Positions 31,264-42,600 of a DNA stretch of 64,000 nt are shown piece by piece (within the stretch, counting starts at the first letter, position 1; the number at the start of each line of letters is the position of its first letter). A program made the translations under genes and the position numbers. Source of the DNA: Neonectria sp. B-13 (Eukaryota > Ascomycota > Sordariomycetes > Hypocreales > Nectriaceae); assembly GCA_002682825.1 (NCBI GenBank), contig NOKP01000022.1, positions 620,001 through 684,000 on the forward strand. The letters run 5' to 3'. The notes under the pieces were generated by a model that saw only the letters and a list, made by a program, of their open reading frames with translations, did no database searches and was not told the DNA's origin.

Positions 31264-32914
31264 ATGGAGGACGTTCACGATCTCCACGACCCGCAGAAGC
31301 CGCCGCCTCCCACCGAGGATGCCGCCACCCTTCAGCGCCTGGGCCACACCCAGGAGCTGCAGCGGAACTTCTCCAAGGTCTCCATGCTGGGCCTCGCCTT
31401 CGCTATCCTGAACACATGGACTGCGCTGTCCACGTCCATCAACCTCGCCATGCCGTCCGGTGGCCCCAGTGCTCTTATTTGGGGTCTTATGGTTGCCGGT
31501 GTCTGCAACCTCTGTCTCGCCTGCTCTCTCGCCGAGTTCCTGTCTGCGTATCCTACCGCCGGTGGCCAGTACCATTGGGCAGCCATCATCGCCTGGCCCC
31601 GTTGGTCGCGAGGCATCAGCTACGTAACGGGATGGATCAACGTTGCGGGATGGGTGGCTTTGACGGCGACCGGTCCTCTCCTTGGAAGCACCATCATCGT
31701 CGACACCATCGCGTTCATGAACCCCGACTACGAGGCTGAGACGTGGCACCAGTTCCTCATCTACGTCGCATTCACCTTCATTGCCCTGACCATCAACACA
31801 TTCGCCACCCGTCTGCTTCCTCTTTTCAACAAGAGTGCCTTCCTCTGGAGCATGGCCGGCTTCATCATCATCAGCATCACCGTGCTCGCTTGTGCGGCCC
31901 CCGACTTCCAGTCCGGCTCGTTTGTCTACGGAAAGTTCATCAACGAGGTCGGCTGGCCCGATGGCGTCGCCTGGATGCTTGGCCTCCTGCAGGGAGCTTT
32001 TGCCCTGACCGTAAGCATATCCACAGATCCGATGAAGAAAAGTGACTAACACCGTTGAACAGGGCTTTGACGCCACCGCCCACATGATCGAGGAGATTCC
32101 CAACGCCCGGGAAGAAGGCCCCAAGATCATGATCTACTGCATCTGTATTGGCATGGTCTCCGGCTTTGTCTTCCTCAGCTGTCTCCTCGCTGTCCTCAAG
32201 AACGTCGACACCGTTCTCGAATCCACCGCCGGCCCCCTCCTCCAGATCTTCTTCGATGCCACCAACAGCAAGGCCGGAAGTGTCTGCCTCGTCATGTTCC
32301 CCCTCATGTGCATGGTTTTCACCTCCACTGCTCTGATGACCACCAGCGCCCGAATGACCTACGCCTTCGCCCGAGACCGCGGCCTCCCCTTCAGCCGCGT
32401 CTGGTCCAAGGTGCACCCGACTCTTGACGTGCCCCTGAACGCCCTGCTCTGGACCACTGCCTGGGTCATCATCTTTGGCTTGATTCTTCTCGGATCCAGC
32501 AGCACCTTTAACGCCATTACCGCCGCCTCCGTTGTTTGTCTTGGCGTCACGTATGCTATCCCTCCTGCCATCAACGTCTTGCGCGGAGGAAACATGCTTC
32601 CTGAATCCAGGATGTTCAAGCTCAGCACCCCAGTCCGGTGGATCTGCAACCTGGTGGGCATTGCCTGGGCCATCCTGACCACGGTCCTGTTTGTCTTCCC
32701 TCCTGCGCTCCCTGTAACGTCTTCGAGCATGAACTACTGCGTCGCCGCGTTTGGTGTTATTCTGTTCATTGCTGGCTCCACGTGGGTCTTTGATGGACGC
32801 AAGAACTACAAGGGGCCGCGTCTCGAGGTGTGTGATATCGATGGTGTGGAAAGGGATTTCTCTGGAGAGACCAGCTCGTCGCCCGAGGACGAAAGCAAGG
32901 CTGCCATGAAGTAA
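31264..32914 (+). CDS. APC-family amino acid / GABA / choline permease
   Basis: A 532-residue, about twelve-TM plasma-membrane permease (exons 31264-32010 and 32063-32914; 52-nt intron ending TTGAACAG). The start at 31264 lies in a good context (CACCATGG). TM1 carries SMLGLAFAILNTWTALSTS, followed by SGGPSALIWG and ACSLAEFLSAYPTAGGQYHW, the signature of the fungal GABA/choline/polyamine permease group (Uga4/Hnm1-like). The segment GFDATAHMIEEIPNA after the intron is the conserved region between TM6 and TM7, and SARMTYAFARDRGLPFS comes after TM8. The frame is intact and length typical. Substrate is probably an amine or amino acid; the neighbouring amidase would fit nitrogen scavenging, but no cluster is proven. 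Confidence 0.9.
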
Positions 32915-33902
32915 ATAGCAACCTGCCCTTGACTTCCATGTATACTAGGCATTTATCTTTACATAGCCACTTAGCGACAACAAAATAGACGAAGCTTAGA
33001 GCTCCGCCGTATACTATTTCGCGTCTTACTCATTAATGGTCTATCGATGTCTACGCCAATTTTGGGCGCCTGGGGTGGAATGTCTTGAACAAAAGGCTCG
33101 CCACGACCGTAGGCCAGGCTGACTTCACTTTGTCGGACGTTAGATGAAGGCCATTGACCAGCCCGCCCAGCATGGGCTTCCGACAATGGAAATACCATCC
33201 AGCAACAACTACATTCTTGAATGAGATGGTACTAAGTTTTACAGAGGAGACATGAGCAGTTGGATAGAAAATATTGAAAGAACGTTCGGAAGTCAGCGAC
33301 GAGGTGAATGCTGAAAGGGCTTATGAGTGAACGCCTGTTAGACCACCCAGATTCAAACTTAACGTCCATCCATGCGTCATGAGTTGAACATCAGTAGCGC
33401 AACGAAAAAGGAAATCATCGATCTATTTCTGATGCATTGCAGGACTTTGGAAGTAAATATCTAGCAAGCAGCAACGTGGCTCTAGTGCAAAGCCCCTTAT
33501 AGATATCACGCAGCTTCTCTGACCGATGACGGCCTGAGAGACTTCTCTTCGGTTATTTCTCAAGAAATTACGTTGAGACGCAACCTACTCACTCACGATA
33601 GCGAAGGACTAGATGCAATAGTATTTCGGACGGTGATGAAGTTGACTAGTGTGCTGCATCTTCTATTCCATGACACATTGTCGCTCCCTCTACGCAACAG
33701 TTGGAATGTAGGCATCGTCGCTATTAGTCCATGTCTGTCCTGAAGATTTTAATCAAATCTAGCAAAGGATTCCTTAATGTTTATTTTTGCTTGGCATTTA
33801 CAAGTAGAGCGCTCTCTCCACTGCTGGTGCTGGTAATAAGCAACGGCCTCGCATTTCTCGTCTCCCTCTAGCCAGCGGCTTCGAACGCTTCCACAATGTA
33901 GG
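32915..33902. other. Intergenic, nothing recognised
   Basis: About 1 kb between convergent genes; AT-leaning, many stops, no repeat noticed. Confidence 0.5.
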
Positions 33903-35100
33903 CTATAGCAGGCGAACGCCTAATACTAATGCCAAGACTTGGAGCAGAAACTCATGTGGACATTGAAATATTGAACCACCTGAATCTTGATTGTCTGACT
34001 TCTGACTTTTCGTCCCTTCCAATTCCTCGTGCGTCGGATCGACTCCAACAGGGTCCTGAATCCAGTCGGTTGGTATTTGAGTAATGAAGTCGTACCAATA
34101 GTGACCAAGCTTCAGGTACCCGTCAATTGTGGGATGGATACAGTCCTGAAGGTCGCTCTCAGGAAATGTCGTAAAGTCCACTGTCAGAACGTGGTGGCCA
34201 GCTGAGCGGCGCTTTTCAACAACACCAGGAATTGCCGCTTGGTATTCTGGAGTTCTAGGGGATTTATGAGGATCACATGTGTCAATGATGATGGCGATCA
34301 GTATGACAGCGTCAGGACAAGCTTCGATCATCAGGTCAATCAAATCGCCCAGTCGATCAGCTACGCCCGCAGGCTCGTTGCCTTCCCTCGAGCGCGAAGG
34401 TCTGTCGTCCATATCGTTTGTACCCGCGTGTAGAAGAATAATGTTTGGCCGATGCCTCAGAGACGGGCCGACATGATCGCTGATGTACTCGACCGTCTTA
34501 CCAGGCCAAGCAGCCTTGAAGAAAATAGAGTCAGTTTGGCATTCAGCACCATTATCGGTTGTTTCTAGATTCTCACAAAATAGCCATCAGTCATATTGCC
34601 AGCAGAAAGCGTTCCGGCAAAAACGACATCATCCTCTGTAGAAAATAGACAGTTAGCCTCGAATCCAGGGCTCATCTTTTTTTCCGCTGCGTACCGGACA
34701 AGTCGTTTCGGAGTTGAAGCCGATATCCGTTCCCGTTTCCCCCATCGCTGTCACTTAACCAGCCTGATGTGATGGAATCTCCGGCACAGAGAATTCGGAG
34801 TTCAGTGCCTGGTTTAATAGCTTTCCCTGGCAACACGTTCGTTCTGATTAATGTTGTAGCGTTGACAATGGTATTCCCCTGCTCGTGGTTTGGGTTAACA
34901 AGGTAATCTTGACGAACAGGAATTTCCGTCGACGAACATCTAGCGCATGACAGAGAAGGCCAAAGGTCAAGAAAGAGCAGACCGTACCCAGAGGGTGGGT
35001 GAGGCCAAGGCGCATTGAGGAAATTGGTAGTAAAAAAAGAGCATCCGCTTGATGTTGAAAACTGAAGTTGCGTCAGCGTGGCCCCTTTATCGATCAACAA
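33903..35100 (-). CDS. SGNH/GDSL-type hydrolase, 5' end unresolved
   Basis: Exons 33903-34514 and 34577-34635, plus a first exon ending at 34695. Block I reads ELRILCAGDSITSGW (nucleophile Ser in GDS), Gly block NGYRLQLRNDLS, block III LLHAGTNDMDD (Asn of GTND), and block V LQDCIHPTIDGY with the catalytic Asp and His. All four SGNH catalytic positions are thus present. These enzymes hydrolyse esters, often acetyl groups on polysaccharides. The frame upstream of block I is open to about 35100 but has no ATG, and no signal peptide is visible, so either an upstream exon exists or the gene is 5' broken. The last 40 residues end in a hydrophobic LLQVLALVLGVRLL. Convergent with the permease. Confidence 0.75.
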
Positions 35101-36294
35101 CCCCGGCTCAAAAATGAGGGTCTGACAAAACAGTAGCCAATGTGAGTCAATGCATATCTACGATTGCATGGGATGATATATTATGGGGCCTATGTGCGCT
35201 TACCTGACTCGCTCAAAGATAGTAAGCACGGAAGAGTGCCAAGGCGATATTTTTGTCGATGGATACGTGATAATTTAAAGCACAGTCTACCGCACACCCC
35301 CTGCCAATCTAATCTTTGAACTTCGTGAAGCGACCTAAGTTGAACATGACCCTCGCGCCCTTGATAGACACGGGGGGCTTGCGAATACTCCAGGTGACTT
35401 CTTCAACCATTCGACATTTCCAGATGACCTGATCCCCGAGTCTTGGTGTTGCATCTGTGAAGTTCTACTGGATGTGCCTTCGGGCCTTTCCTATTAAAGC
35501 GAGGCCAAGTTTGTGGATTGCCTGGGCACTCAAGTCGGAGCTGGTGACTCAAGAGCAGAAGGCCAAGGCCTCATGCTGCGAAACTAGGCCCACTATGGAG
35601 TATCAAGCTTCCTGCTATATTTTTTGTATTCTCCATACAGATGACTGGACCACCGTGAGGCTAAGCTGTGTAGGCAGGGACAATCAATTGGCAACGTAAC
35701 TGCATCCTGTTGGAAGGAAAGGGAAACAATCCATCCTTGGCACAATAATGGGACCAGATGCGCTGGGCACAGCTCGGACCCGTCCGAATTGCACATTCTT
35801 CTTGCCGACTTACCCTTCGAGTTTAGTGTTCTTGCATGCCAAGCCTTGGCTGAATGCCCTCGCTACTACGTTGATGATGGCGGACCGCACGACTTCGGCT
35901 AAGTGGGACAAACGAGATCCGTTTGAAGTGCCTATTCTTCTGGGTGTGAAAGCCGTCTAGGTTGAACACTCTTTCGAAATTGATGCGGCAACTGAAGAGA
36001 GGAAGTATTCAGGCCTTGTGAAAAGCACGCGTGTGAAGGTGTTGAGGGCTGATTGACGTAGCGACCGGACGTCATCCACAGGCTTCATAAAGTTGCATTC
36101 TGTCCATATGAGCTCCAGTCAAGCTGGATTGAAGCACCCGGGGTTGATCGAGGTGGACTGTGGTATTCGTACTTGAAAGTAATTATCCCTGCTGTCTGGT
36201 GAAAAGAAAACGGATATGAATATGGGGAATTTACTGAGAAAAGACTAGGAAGTAGTCTGATAGAAATTACTGGAGGCATGGAGTGAGCATCAAC
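35101..36294. other. Intergenic, nothing recognised
   Basis: Contains the presumed 5' flank of the SGNH hydrolase and the 3' flank of the amidase. Only short shadow frames; no repeat noticed. Confidence 0.5.
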
Positions 36295-38385
36295 TCATGG
36301 GCGAATCAAGAGGTCCAACGACTCGCTTCCTGCATCCGTTCCAATATGGTCCAGCTTCGCCTGCGTCTTCGCTGTCGATATAACATCCTCCCAGATCGGA
36401 GGTCGAGACCTAATCCCCTCGACAGCAGCCTCGACATCAACACCAAACTCGAGCAGGGCCGACTCACTGCACCACTCTCCGGTCGCCATCAGACCCACGG
36501 GGATCTTCCCCACCGTGTTCTTATCTGCCACTTCACCCGCGTTCCTCTGCCCTTCCGGGATCAGATACCCAGCAGGAGAAGTGAGAGCCGGCAGGCCGCA
36601 GAAATTCGCCAGCCACACATATGCCATGCTTTCGATGGTGTGGTTGCCATCACTGGACCCAAACCTTAGCTCTGATCGTCCTCCGTGGACCGGCGATCCG
36701 GCGCAAGCTGTTGTGGGCGTTATGATCAGCATGCCAGGGTATGTCTCCCAAAGGTAAGCAAGATGCTGCATAAGTAGACGGCGGAGCTTCTGGGCAAGGA
36801 GATAATCAGTAGAAGGAGTAGAACGACCAAGTGCAAGGAGGATTTTGTTGGCTGCCGTGAGGTTGCCAGTTTGAGGCAGCAGTGTTGCACCGTCAGTGAG
36901 AATGGTCACTGCGTGCGCCGTCTGCCCCTCTGTAGTGAAAGGAATATCGATCTGCACAGTTCTGTAGCCATAGTTTGAGCATAACTTGTCAATCAGACCA
37001 CGGACGAGGGTTTGAACGCCGGGTTCTGCACGCGAAATCCATCTCTCATGGATCCCGAGAACCTTGGTGACCGGTGGTTTGGGCTGCAGGGATAGAGGGG
37101 GATATTGCGTTGAGGGGTGAGGATCGGCGACCACTTCGTACAGCGCTGCGAGAGAGTGAATATCAACTGCGAGAGGGCCCTGAACCGCGCAGGTGGGCGC
37201 GTGGTTTGGGCTGGGACGACTCGATAGACGTGCATGCGTGGGCTTGAGCCCGAAAACGGAACAATAAGACGACGGGATACGGATGCTGCCGCCGCCGTCG
37301 CTTCCCAGCGCGATGGGGATGAGGCCTGCACTGACTGCATACGCGGGGCCCGAGGAGCTCCCGCCTGTGTAGTACTTGGGGTTAAACGGATTGGGAGGCG
37401 CGCCGTAGTTTGGGTTGTTTCCAGTTGTATCTATTACACAGGTTTAGTGGGTGTCACAAAGATCGCACTTCAACTTGGAGGCAGCAATGAGACGACGATG
37501 TAAGAAGGTTGAGACGTACCGAGTCCAAACTCATGCATGTGAAGCTTCCCGAGATTCAGAGCACCTGCATCTTCCAGCTTTTGGACACACCAGTTAGTGA
37601 TAGACCCATTGCCAGGGGCCTCGGTTGCGTAGTCATTCAGAGAGCCCAGAGTCGTTGCGTAACCGTCCATGTCGTAGTCGTCCTTGATTCCGGTGGGGAC
37701 ACCGTCGAGAACTCCGAGGGGCCGGTGCTCCTTGTAGCGCAGCGTTGATGCTTCCGCCGACCTGAGAACCATGTCGACTTTGGTATCCAGCCAGGCTGAC
37801 GAGTGCTTCCCCGGCGGAGAGGTGTCTCGCTGAATCAAGGGCAGCAACGCTTGGGCCACATCAGTCGGTGTGGTCTCGCCTGAGAGATACATGGCGTGAT
37901 AGTCGGAAACGGAGTAAAATTGGCGATTCTTCAATTGCGGCGGGAGGCCCCTTGCCTCGGCCTGAGTTGTCGACGGTTGATCTTGGACTTCAGCTGTCCT
38001 GGGCATAGGGATGATGGTTGGTTCGAACCAGGGCTCGTGGTTCATGATGTGATCCCGGATATCGCGCAGCGAACCGAAGCCGGCATTGTGCCAAGCCGTC
38101 TCCCGGATGAAGCGGAAGTGTTCCATCCTGCAAACATGAGGTCAGCAAGGGGATCGCATCTCTCTCCGCAAAGGGATACTCACATGAAGGCTGCAGGAAT
38201 CAGAATCCGACCTCTGATGACAGGGTTATTCAAGGGCTTCTTGTCCTCATCTGGGGAGTCTGGTCTGGTGTCCGTTAGCGGAGAGAAGGCGTGGATGGGC
38301 AGCTTGAGCGCGCATACCCTTTACAGGAGTCCGGGTAATTGAAGAATCTCTGTTGCCCAGTGGAGGCGCTCAATGGTTTGTCCAT
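36295..38385 (-). CDS. Amidase-signature hydrolase
   Basis: A 630-residue enzyme from four exons: 38318-38385, 38184-38264, 37520-38127 and 36295-37430 (sum 1893 nt). The Ser-cisSer-Lys triad of the amidase signature family is complete: Lys198 in GVPTGIKDD, the cis-Ser within GGSSSG (277-279) and the nucleophile Ser301 in SDGGGSIR. The family hydrolyses amides such as acetamide, formamide, aryl amides or fatty acid amides, releasing ammonia or amines. The N-terminal 170 residues (NNPVIRGRILIPAAF, FYSVSDYHAMYLSGETTPTD) match the long fungal subgroup annotated as amidase or glutamyl-tRNA amidotransferase-like. No signal peptide. The substrate is unknown. The two tiny first exons were placed by frame and splice sites and are less certain than the core. 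Confidence 0.88.
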
Positions 38386-39652
38386 GGTGATCAAAAGGCA
38401 GAGACGGTGAAGGACAGAACGAGAGGTGGCTGGCTCCTGCAGTACTGCGATGGTGCTGCTTGGCAAAGGGAGGAGAATGTAGACTCTATCTTGACTCGTC
38501 CAGCATAAGATTCCGCCCTCGACTGGATTTCTTAGCCTGTTTCTGGAAGTTGAAACGCCGAAAGTGGCTGTGTAGGAAATAAATAGGGAATGAATCGCGT
38601 CTCGGATCCCGCGGCCTAACGAGACTCTGGTGTTTTAGTCACGCCACTCGTCGTCACCTGCAAGGGACAAGCCAATGAGATGGATGAAATATGTTCCGAG
38701 CCAGTCGGCTGAGCTCCAACCTCGAGTTTCACGTGCTTGGAGAAGAAGCCATTTTCCCCGACTTGAATAAGGAATCAAGGTCCCACGGTATTGACACCGA
38801 AGCAAAGAACTATCGCCGTAGTATTGAAAGAGGAACTCGAGCCTTGGCTGCATTTAGTTACGTCCCTCGCTCCTTGGACCGGTTGCCTTTCACGTGACCA
38901 TGTCTAAATCCTCCGAAAAACCCCGGTAGGTCAACCCCGCTGGAGGCCCTGGTCGAAATCCAACGGATTCCCCTAAGGAGACGCTGAAGGTACCCTGGCC
39001 AAAGTCTGCGGCTAGCTATTGAGAAGGGTCTGCACTGCGTCAACAGCGAAGAAGACAAGAATAAGCTTGCCGTGCGGCCGGCTACCTTCTAGGGGGCTTT
39101 CGAACTGGATCAGTGAGTTTATACTACCTTGAAGGAATATCCTAATTTCGCTGTTAACGGCAATTTCTCAGTGCGTGGCTTTTGACCGTGTCAGACTATT
39201 CCCGGTGAGAGCTCAAGGATCATTCAGCTGATGTTTCACGTTGCGCTCAACTCATCACAGTGGGGATTGTTGGACCAACTGCATAAGACGGTGACCTGCT
39301 AATTGGTTGCAAGCTACATCACAACCGCTAGTTCATGACGTACTTGCTCGACGCGCCCGCCTAGACACACTCGAGCGTAGCCGTTGGCTTTTGGGCAGTT
39401 GGTTTATGCATGTTGGTCCGTAGGCGTATTCACCATGTCGTAGAGTCAGTCCGGTGCCAATCACCACAGCTTGGCATCCGCCTACCCAGCCAGCAGCAAT
39501 TCCCCTTATGAGCAGCCTGTTCCGTCGTGCATCTCAAGCTTGGCTTCGTCGTTTCTCTCCATCAACGTTTACGTTTCGCCCGCGATCAAGCCCGCAACCT
39601 ACACACTTACCCGATATCGAGTCTTAACCTCGCTAATCGACTTGCTTGCTCC
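38386..39652. other. Divergent promoter region of amidase and ATPase-nuclease gene
   Basis: 1.27 kb with no coding exon seen. It serves two diverging genes; no obvious repeated motif. Confidence 0.5.
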
Positions 39653-42600
39653 ATGGCCACCCCGAACACAGGGCCAGCGCGTGCTCGCCAGCTGGTTGAA
39701 GGCATTTCAACCGACCTTGGCTTTGTCGAAGAAGAAATATGGGCGACTCTCCCTCCGGTTGCTCGAGAGAAGTTCGAGTACGCCATGCGCATGAAAGACG
39801 GCATGATTTCTTCTTCCGTATTAACGTAAGATCTGCAAGAGCTAAAAACACACAAACTTCACTGACGCCCACTCAGCCTTGCCAAGAACCTTTACACAAG
39901 CAACGCACGCTTTGTCTTCGAGCTGCTCCAAAATGCGGATGACAACCATTTTGGGACAGCTACAAGACTGGGACAGGTTCCCTACGTTGCTTTCAAGGTG
40001 CATCCAGATCGCATTGTTATTGATTGCAACGAAGACGGCTTCACGCATGAGAACCTGAAAGCAATCTGCGCAGTAGGACGGAGCTCCAAAACTGGAGCGC
40101 AGGGATATATTGGCGAAAAAGGCATTGGTTTCAAGTCAGTTTTCATGGCCGCGTGGAAGGTCTACATCCTGTCGGGAGACTTTTCGTTTTACTTTCAACA
40201 TCTCATTTCAGACTCCGGCTTTGGAATGATACGTCCTGTGTGGGAAGAGCCTACCGAACAGCTACAACAGCCCCTGACGAGAATGACCTTGTCACTGCAC
40301 AACCAGGGCGACGAAGACCAGCTATCATCTCAACGAGACACGATTCATCAACAGTTCAATGATTTACAAGAGAACCTTCTCCTCTTCATGCGCAATCTGA
40401 AAGAAATCCGAGTCGCCTTTTTCGACGCCGATGGTGAGATGACGACCTCCACAACCTTCTCAACTCAACAAACGGATGGCAGCCGGGTAACTTTAACAAG
40501 ACGTGTCACACATGGTGGCGTGGTCACCGCAACGTCCAAGATTTACTATCTCGTGAGACATACGGTGGGCAATCTGGCCAAGAACGAGAATCTCTCTTAC
40601 TCAGCTCTTGAAGAGATAACGAGAGCATACTCGAAAGCCGAGGTAGTTCTCGGGTTTCCATTGACTGAGGATTCAGTTCCGATCGATATGCCCCAAGATG
40701 TTTTTGCTTTTCTGCCGATGAGCCACATGGGCTTCAAGGTAAGCACAGCGATAAGTTACCATCCCATCATGTTACGGAAAGCTGACGTCTTGTAGTTCCT
40801 GATACACAGCGACTTTGTCACACAGGCGAACCGCCAGGGCATCGTAACGACATCTCGACGGAACCTTGGCATCATCGAGGGTATTTACGATGCATTCATT
40901 CAGGCAGTCTTAGAATTCTGCGACCTCCCAGCGTTACAGTATACCTGGATGAGATTCCTTCCGAACACAAAGGATCATTACGATCATTTCTGGTCACGCT
41001 TGGTCACCAAGCTGCAGACCAATTTGCGATTTGAATCAGTCCTACGGACTTGGAGCGAAGGCCATCTTCGGCCGATTACAGAAGTTTGGCGACTTGTGGA
41101 CTGTCTACTTGACTCTCATCAGGAGCCTCTGTTCGGTGACACAGACCCAGAGAGATATATCTCCAACAGATACCAGAAATCCGACCTTGACAAGCTCACA
41201 ACTTATGGCCTGCAGTTTCTCACCCAAGATATGTTTCTCGATTCGGTGGAACAAGATCTTCGGCTAGAAACTTCTCGAATGAAGTCCATTCAGACTGATG
41301 ACTGGCATACCAGGGTTGCGAATGCGCTCGCAATGACGTTTGAACATATAAGGCTCCTCTACCTTGGACCAAGAATTCGAAAATTGTCACTATTGCCGTT
41401 GCGGGATGGGGACTGGGTCGCATCCAGCGCCAGAGACAACATCTACTTTTCTGAAAGCGCTGGCATAAAAATTCCAGAAAGTATCGGCCTCGATCTTCTT
41501 GATGGCACAGCTGAAGAAAACCCGAGACGTATGGATCTCTTCAAGTACCTTGACGTCTCCCGGGCCAGCGTTGACTTCGTACGCAAATCCATTCTCGAGA
41601 GGCATCGACTATACCAACCTGGTTTCGGGGCAATGCTCTTACCTTTTGTGAACCAGCTCAAGTTTTTGTACTTAACCCATCATTTAGTCACAAATCCGAT
41701 GGAAGGGAGAGTAAATATTCGTCTGGTAACTCACAAGAGAACCATCTGGTTCCCATTTCGGTTCAACATCTTCCTCCCTGACGACCACGAGTTTGGACTG
41801 AAGAAACTTTTCGAACATGCAGACGCCACAGACGCGCCTGCGAGCGCACCACAGCTGGACTTCCTCTACTATCTTTATCTTCAACATCCCCCGGAGAAAC
41901 CAGTACCTACCGCGGAGAGCTGGACAGATTGGCTGTGTACCTATGCCGGAGTGCGACGGTATCTCGGTCTCGTTTCAATTGTAGAGCCTCGAAGTCTCTC
42001 AAAACCGGTGCACTACGTTGCGGAACACCTACCTGATAAGTTGATGGGATTTTTGCGCTATAATTGGTGTGACGGAGGGAGAGACATCGAAAATTCTCTT
42101 GCATTGACCACAGAACTCAAAAGTATTCCGGTCCTTTGCCAAGATGGCTCCATGATCGCACTCGAAAACACCTACCTACCTTTTCAAGATCTTGAAGACG
42201 AGTGTGCCAGGTACCTGAGAGGCAAAGAAAGCTTCCCATTCCTCAAGCTGACGACAACACTGGAACGTGGCACCTACGCCCGGGACTGGCCCTTTCTAGT
42301 GCCGCGGTTTGGAGTTGGCATCGATGCAGGCCTCAACTTTTACAAACAGCTGCTCCTCCAAATCAGATCCACGAGGGCCGACAAGATTGATAGTGGGGAT
42401 AGGCTTATCGACCTATACAGCACTATTTACGGACAGTACGTGCAGTCAGCGGCGATGGAGATGAACAAGATAAGCATACAGTGAGTTCCAGAGTTATACA
42501 AAGAGTCCAGAGGCTAAAGACATACCAGAGAATACTTCACTAAACATGATTTGATCTTTGCGCCGTCGAGCAATGATGATGAGGCTTCCTGGAACGAGCC

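Noticed and set aside
31219..32130. 303-residue open frame antisense to the permease
   Set aside because: Shadow of codon bias on the opposite strand; composition is artefactual and no family fits.
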